Part shown: in pieces, positions 6,264 to 9,286 of the stretch
Position numbering within the stretch: position 1 is the first letter of the stretch
How the letters are laid out: the number at the start of each line of letters is the position of its first letter
Program-made: the position numbers and the translations under genes
Notes under the pieces: generated by a model
Told to the model about the DNA's origin: nothing
What the model saw: the letters and a program-made list of their open reading frames with translations, nothing else
The model's database searches: none
Source: Flavobacteriales bacterium UBA7325
Lineage (GTDB): Bacteria; Bacteroidota; Bacteroidia; Flavobacteriales_D; Crocinitomicaceae
Assembly (NCBI GenBank): GCA_002471375.1
Contig: DKPV01000014.1
Location: forward strand, 1-9,286
Reading direction: 5' to 3'
Length of the DNA: 9,286 bases

Positions 6264-6279
6264 AACCTAAACACTTAAA
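6264..6279 (+). repeat. Leader element of the LamG gene, mirrored copy of 6128-6143
   Basis: AACCTAAACACTTAAA directly precedes the ATG. It pairs in mirror orientation with the leader of the divergent gene (15 of 16 identical, 13 in a row), so both mRNAs should carry almost the same sequence at the ribosome entry point. Confidence 0.75.
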
Positions 6280-7959
6280 ATGAAACGAAAGTTATTCACT
6301 GCTTTCATTGCGCTTACATTTGTATTTGCAATGAATGACACTAAAGCGCAATGCTATTCTGCGGTACAACTTGATGGTACAGACGATTACATGCACACCC
6401 CATTTGCCACCTATACTTTTAACACATTTACAATGGAAATGTGGATCAATTCGGCAAACTACAATCCAAATGAGCATTACATAAGCTTGTACGAAAATGC
6501 TTACATCGTTCTTGGAGGATGGGGCGGTGGTGGAGTTTTCGATACCTGGGCAAGTGGTCTAAGCCCGGTAGCTATAAGCTCTCCATCTTCACCAGCAATA
6601 AACACTTGGCACCATATTGCCTTTGTGTACGACGGGACAAGCCAGATTCTTTATGTTGACGGTGTGGTAGTCGCATCTGCTCCAACTACAGGTGCAGTTT
6701 CTTCATCTGGATTTACACAAGGTCTAGTAATTGGTGCTCGTTATACTCAAGTCACACAATTTACAAATACAAAATTTGATGACGTGCGAATTTGGAATGT
6801 TGCTCGAACGCCAGCAGAATTAACTGGTTCCATGAGCTCAAATTTGACGGGTACTGAGTCAGGACTTGTAGCATATTACAGATTTGAAGACGGACCAGGT
6901 AGCTCAACAGTTACTGACTTAACTGGTAATGGTAACACATTAACACTTTACAATATGGATCCGGCAACTGATTGGATTAGTTCAACTACTCCAGTTGGAA
7001 ATGGTTCAGCACAATCGGTGGATGTCCAAGCGACCTGTGATTCATTAACTTGGATTGATGGTAACACATACACAGCAAGTGACAGTACGGCAACTTTCGT
7101 ATACGTGGGCGGTGCAGCTTCCGGATGTGATAGTACTGTTACCCTGAACCTTACTGTAAACAGCGCTTCTGCTTCTGTTGATGCATTGGCAGCGTGTGAT
7201 TCTTTAACATGGTTGGACGGAAATACGTATACAGCCAGTAATTCAACGGCTACTTATTCTGTACCAGGTGGATCGGCAGTTGGCTGCGACAGTATCGTAA
7301 CTCTAAATCTAACAATTACAAATTCACAACAGCTCACTGATACGCTTGTCGCGTGTGACACCTATACTTGGATTGATGGAAACACATATACAGCAAGCAA
7401 CAACTCAGCGACTTATTCGGTTCCAGGTGGAGCTACAAACGGCTGCGATAGTATCATACATCTTGACTTAACGATCAACACAGTAGATAATACTGTTACA
7501 ACTTCAGGTTTAGACTTGACATCTAATGCTGTTGGAGCTCAGTATCAATGGGTAGATTGTGATAGCAGTTATGCCGCAATTGTTGGAGATACTAATCAAT
7601 TATTCACGGCAACTTTTAATGGTAATTATGCTGTGGTTGTATCAATGAATGGTTGTTCAGACACCTCAGCTTGTGTTGCAATAACAACCGTTTCCTTAGC
7701 TGACCTGAACTGGACGAATGGAATTGGAATTTATCCAAACCCGACCACAGGTGAATTTTCAATATCATCGGAGGTTTATTCTGGCGAAGTAACAATTAAC
7801 GTTGTAGATCTTTCTGGTAAGTTAGTGTACAATGCAACAGAAAACTTAGGGCCAAATACCAACGTAGAAGTTGATTTGAGCAATTCATCAAATGGTGTTT
7901 ACATTGTTCGAATTTCAAATGAAAGCGAAGTTCATTCAATGAGATTGATCAAAAAGTAA
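6280..7959 (+). CDS. Secreted T9SS protein: LamG domain, three 53-residue Cys repeats, type A sorting domain
   Basis: The 559-residue product is exported. The signal peptide is at about 1-23 (MKRKLFTAFIALTF, then NDTKAQ). Residues 25-235 form a LamG/concanavalin A-like domain (LDGTDDYM, FTMEMWIN, NTWHHIAFVYDG, LYVDGV, FDDVRIWNVART, GLVAYYRFEDG). Three tandem repeats follow at 248-300, 301-353 and 354-406. Each has CDSxTWxDGNTYTAS and ends in GCDSxxxLxLT, with cysteines at 253/283, 306/336 and 359/389, a constant 30 residues apart and likely to form disulfides. An Ig-like module at 408-470 (AQYQWVDCDS, FNGNYAVVVSMNGCSDTS) precedes a T9SS type A sorting domain at about 482-559 (GIYPNPTTGEFSI, NGVYIVRIS). 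By family knowledge the C-terminal domain directs export through the type IX machinery and is then cut off. LamG domains often bind glycans or proteins, but no catalytic motif is visible, so an adhesive or binding role is inference. It ends 16 nt before a strong terminator, so the gene is monocistronic. Confidence 0.93.
   Translation: MKRKLFTAFIALTFVFAMNDTKAQCYSAVQLDGTDDYMHTPFATYTFNTFTMEMWINSANYNPNEHYISLYENAYIVLGGWGGGGVFDTWASGLSPVAISSPSSPAINTWHHIAFVYDGTSQILYVDGVVVASAPTTGAVSSSGFTQGLVIGARYTQVTQFTNTKFDDVRIWNVARTPAELTGSMSSNLTGTESGLVAYYRFEDGPGSSTVTDLTGNGNTLTLYNMDPATDWISSTTPVGNGSAQSVDVQATCDSLTWIDGNTYTASDSTATFVYVGGAASGCDSTVTLNLTVNSASASVDALAACDSLTWLDGNTYTASNSTATYSVPGGSAVGCDSIVTLNLTITNSQQLTDTLVACDTYTWIDGNTYTASNNSATYSVPGGATNGCDSIIHLDLTINTVDNTVTTSGLDLTSNAVGAQYQWVDCDSSYAAIVGDTNQLFTATFNGNYAVVVSMNGCSDTSACVAITTVSLADLNWTNGIGIYPNPTTGEFSISSEVYSGEVTINVVDLSGKLVYNATENLGPNTNVEVDLSNSSNGVYIVRISNESEVHSMRLIKK
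7021..7497 (+). repeat. Three tandem 159-bp coding repeats (53 residues each)
   Basis: The units are 7021-7179, 7180-7338 and 7339-7497. The spacing is exactly 159 bp with no insertion or deletion. The protein core is strongly conserved (CDSLTWIDGNTYTAS, CDSLTWLDGNTYTAS, CDTYTWIDGNTYTAS), while many synonymous positions differ between units. The duplication is therefore not recent, and the protein pattern appears to be kept by selection. Confidence 0.9.
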
Positions 7960-7975
7960 GCGCAAAAACTAAATT

Positions 7976-8021
7976 GAAGGGAGCTTTTCGAAAGAGAAGC
8001 TCCTTTTGGAGCGCTTTTTTT
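7976..8021 (+). terminator. Intrinsic terminator of the LamG T9SS gene
   Basis: A 10-bp stem (7980-7989 with 7994-8003, one U-G pair) closes on a GAAA tetraloop. After TTTTGGAGCGC comes a run of seven T (8015-8021). An outer pair, AAGCGC at 7958-7963 and GCGCTT at 8011-8016, could enclose the whole hairpin. It lies between the stop at 7959 and the convergent alkB stop at 8041 and acts mainly rightwards, since no T-run follows it on the minus strand. Confidence 0.85.
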
Positions 8022-8040
8022 ATGTCTTTATGTTTTTGAA

Positions 8041-9081
8041 TTAGGAAACGAAACCCTGATTTTTGAGTGCTTTACGCATAATTGGAATGAATAGAAATGG
8101 GAAATAAGATAAAATAAGCATCGCTGGATAACCATAAGGTAACATCGGACTTTCTTCTTTTGATTCAAGTATTTGATACGGTTTTGCACCCATATAATGA
8201 TGGTCTGAGTGTCGTGTAAGTTCAAATAGTAAAATACGTCCTAAGATGTGATCTGAATTCCAAGAATGAATTGCTTTTACATTTTCATAGGTGCCGTTAT
8301 CTCTTTGCTTTCTTCTGAGCCCATAATGTGAAAAATAATTTTGTGCCTCTAAAATAGAAATCCCGAATACTGCAGCCGCGAAATAAAGTAAGGCAACCTG
8401 TAGTCCAAATAGAATAAAAATGATAGCTAGGAAAGTCCAAGGAATTATTGTGTGAAGTATCATGGGATTCAAAAATGTACTTTTGCCCATTTTTCTTGCC
8501 TTTTCCACCTCTAATTTCCAGGTTTTGAAATATCCTCCAATTTGCGATTTTAAAGCAAATAGATAGAAGATATCACCTTGTTTTGCAGAAGTGAGGTCAT
8601 TCGGTGTTGCCACATCTCTGTGATGCCCACTGTTATGGTAAGTCATAAAGTGATTTTGAATGGAGGTTGTTAGTAATACGTGTGCCATTAATAGTTTGAA
8701 AGGTTCTCCTGTCTTATGACCTAGTTCATGGCCACCGTTAATTCCATTTACACCTAGCACCGTTCCCATCATTAGTACATATGCAATTAAGTCAGAAAGT
8801 AAAATGTCTGGATTTGAGATCGCGTTTAGAAAAATATAAATCACAAATAGGTGAAGTGGAACCAATAAATAAAGAACGATGTCATAAAATCGATCCTTTT
8901 TAGCCAGTTCTTTTTCTGAGGTGCTGAGATTATAGGAATCCTTAGGAATTACATTTTCTAAAATGGGAATACACAAATACAAAACGATAATTCCTGAATA
9001 GGCCAATATCCCATTGCTATTGAAACTTATAAGTGCCAGTAAGGGTGTGAAATAAACGCCAAAATATTTCAATTTATTCAT
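8041..9081 (-). CDS. alkB: AlkB-type membrane di-iron alkane 1-monooxygenase (variant motifs)
   Basis: This encodes a 346-residue integral membrane protein of the AlkB family, which inserts oxygen at the terminal carbon of alkanes using a di-iron centre and electrons from rubredoxin. Several hydrophobic helices lie at about 3-20, 24-40, 66-87, 97-113 and 205-245. The histidine boxes are HELGHK (118-123), HNSGHH (149-154), NYFSHYG (248-254) and LTRHSDHH (288-295). All nine iron-ligand histidines are present: 118, 122, 149, 153, 154, 252, 291, 294 and 295. The stretches HRDVATPND, HSWNSDH and LPYGYPAM also match classical AlkB. Two motif positions differ: Tyr148 stands where EHxxGHH has Glu, and Ser251 where NYxEHYG has Glu. 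It is shorter than Pseudomonas AlkB (401 residues) and has no fused rubredoxin. A reading from 9087 begins with TTG, so I choose the ATG at 9081. No rubredoxin, reductase or regulator gene is visible nearby. Family is sure; the substrate may be another hydrocarbon. Confidence 0.91.
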   Translation of the reverse strand: MNKLKYFGVYFTPLLALISFNSNGILAYSGIIVLYLCIPILENVIPKDSYNLSTSEKELAKKDRFYDIVLYLLVPLHLFVIYIFLNAISNPDILLSDLIAYVLMMGTVLGVNGINGGHELGHKTGEPFKLLMAHVLLTTSIQNHFMTYHNSGHHRDVATPNDLTSAKQGDIFYLFALKSQIGGYFKTWKLEVEKARKMGKSTFLNPMILHTIIPWTFLAIIFILFGLQVALLYFAAAVFGISILEAQNYFSHYGLRRKQRDNGTYENVKAIHSWNSDHILGRILLFELTRHSDHHYMGAKPYQILESKEESPMLPYGYPAMLILSYFPFLFIPIMRKALKNQGFVS

Positions 9082-9286
9082 ATTCAATATCTTTCCTTAA
9101 AGTTATGAAAAAAATCAACGGTCGATTCTTAGATCTACTAGACCAAAATTTTTCAGTATTTCCTTGTTATTTGTCATGCAATTCACCCGCTCAGGCATGA
9201 GATAGTATTGGCGATTTAGTGTTATATTCGTTCAAATAAACTGAAAACAATGAATTAATCTTTACTTATACTGGCCATTACTTTTG
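9082..9286. other. Region upstream of alkB without a convincing gene
   Basis: This stretch should hold the alkB promoter. TAACTTTA is a near -7 box on the minus strand about 20 nt before the ATG, but it has no TTG at the right distance. Two overlapping small frames exist, 9105-9200 on plus (31 residues) and 9115-9198 on minus (27 residues). Neither has an upstream signal or a recognisable product. I annotate no gene here. Confidence 0.5.

Noticed and set aside
6292..6477. Minus-strand frame of 61 residues opposite the start of the LamG gene
   Set aside because: It is a shadow of the signal peptide and LamG coding region.
7021..7497. Repeat array as a CRISPR or mobile element
   Set aside because: The 159-bp units are coding, contiguous, diverged at synonymous sites and keep one reading frame; there are no spacers or terminal inverted repeats.
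8028..8225. Minus-strand frame of 65 residues inside the alkB 3' end
   Set aside because: It overlaps the catalytic His-box part of alkB in another frame and has no features of its own.
9082..9087. Longer alkB start at 9087
   Set aside because: It would use TTG only two codons before an ATG that has normal family length; no signal favours it.

Overview
The window comes from a member of the Bacteroidota, most likely a Flavobacteriales bacterium of the Cryomorphaceae/Crocinitomicaceae type. This rests on two secreted proteins with signal peptides and type IX secretion (T9SS) C-terminal sorting domains, cysteine-containing repeats typical of marine flavobacterial exoproteins, Bacteroidota-type promoter boxes (TAnnTTTG), the absence of strong Shine-Dalgarno sites, and AT-rich intergenic DNA. 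It is ordinary chromosome: I see no CRISPR array, insertion sequence, phage gene, rRNA or tRNA.

Left part (1-1745): the 3' end of a membrane glycosyltransferase (GT39-like) runs rightwards and meets, tail to tail, a decayed kelch-like gene on the minus strand. That remnant has lost its start, carries TGA where tryptophan is expected, and ends in an unrelated tail that may come from a PDZ domain. It lies directly behind an intact SCO1/SenC copper chaperone gene. Middle (1746-4150): an M42 metallopeptidase and a PPK2 polyphosphate kinase run rightwards, divergent from the SCO gene, and gatC lies on the minus strand. Right part (4195-8021): two genes for large secreted T9SS proteins diverge from a 152-bp control region. 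One encodes a DUF2341/Ig-like/PKD protein, the other a LamG protein with three repeats of exactly 53 residues. Their leaders share a near-identical 16-nt sequence just before each ATG, and each gene ends in a clear intrinsic terminator. Far right (8041-9081): an AlkB-type membrane di-iron alkane hydroxylase on the minus strand keeps all nine ligand histidines but has two changes at motif positions that are normally glutamate.

Most genes are independent household or surface functions: copper delivery to cytochrome oxidase, peptide hydrolysis, nucleotide/polyphosphate metabolism, tRNA amidation and hydrocarbon oxidation. The only arrangement that looks like a regulated unit is the divergent T9SS pair, whose shared leaders suggest matched expression. 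I do not see a convincing new multi-gene system. The best leads are the mirrored leaders and palindromes between the T9SS genes, the variant AlkB, the decayed kelch gene, and two genes (SCO and gatC) whose -7 boxes end exactly 4 nt before the ATG, which suggests leaderless or nearly leaderless mRNAs.
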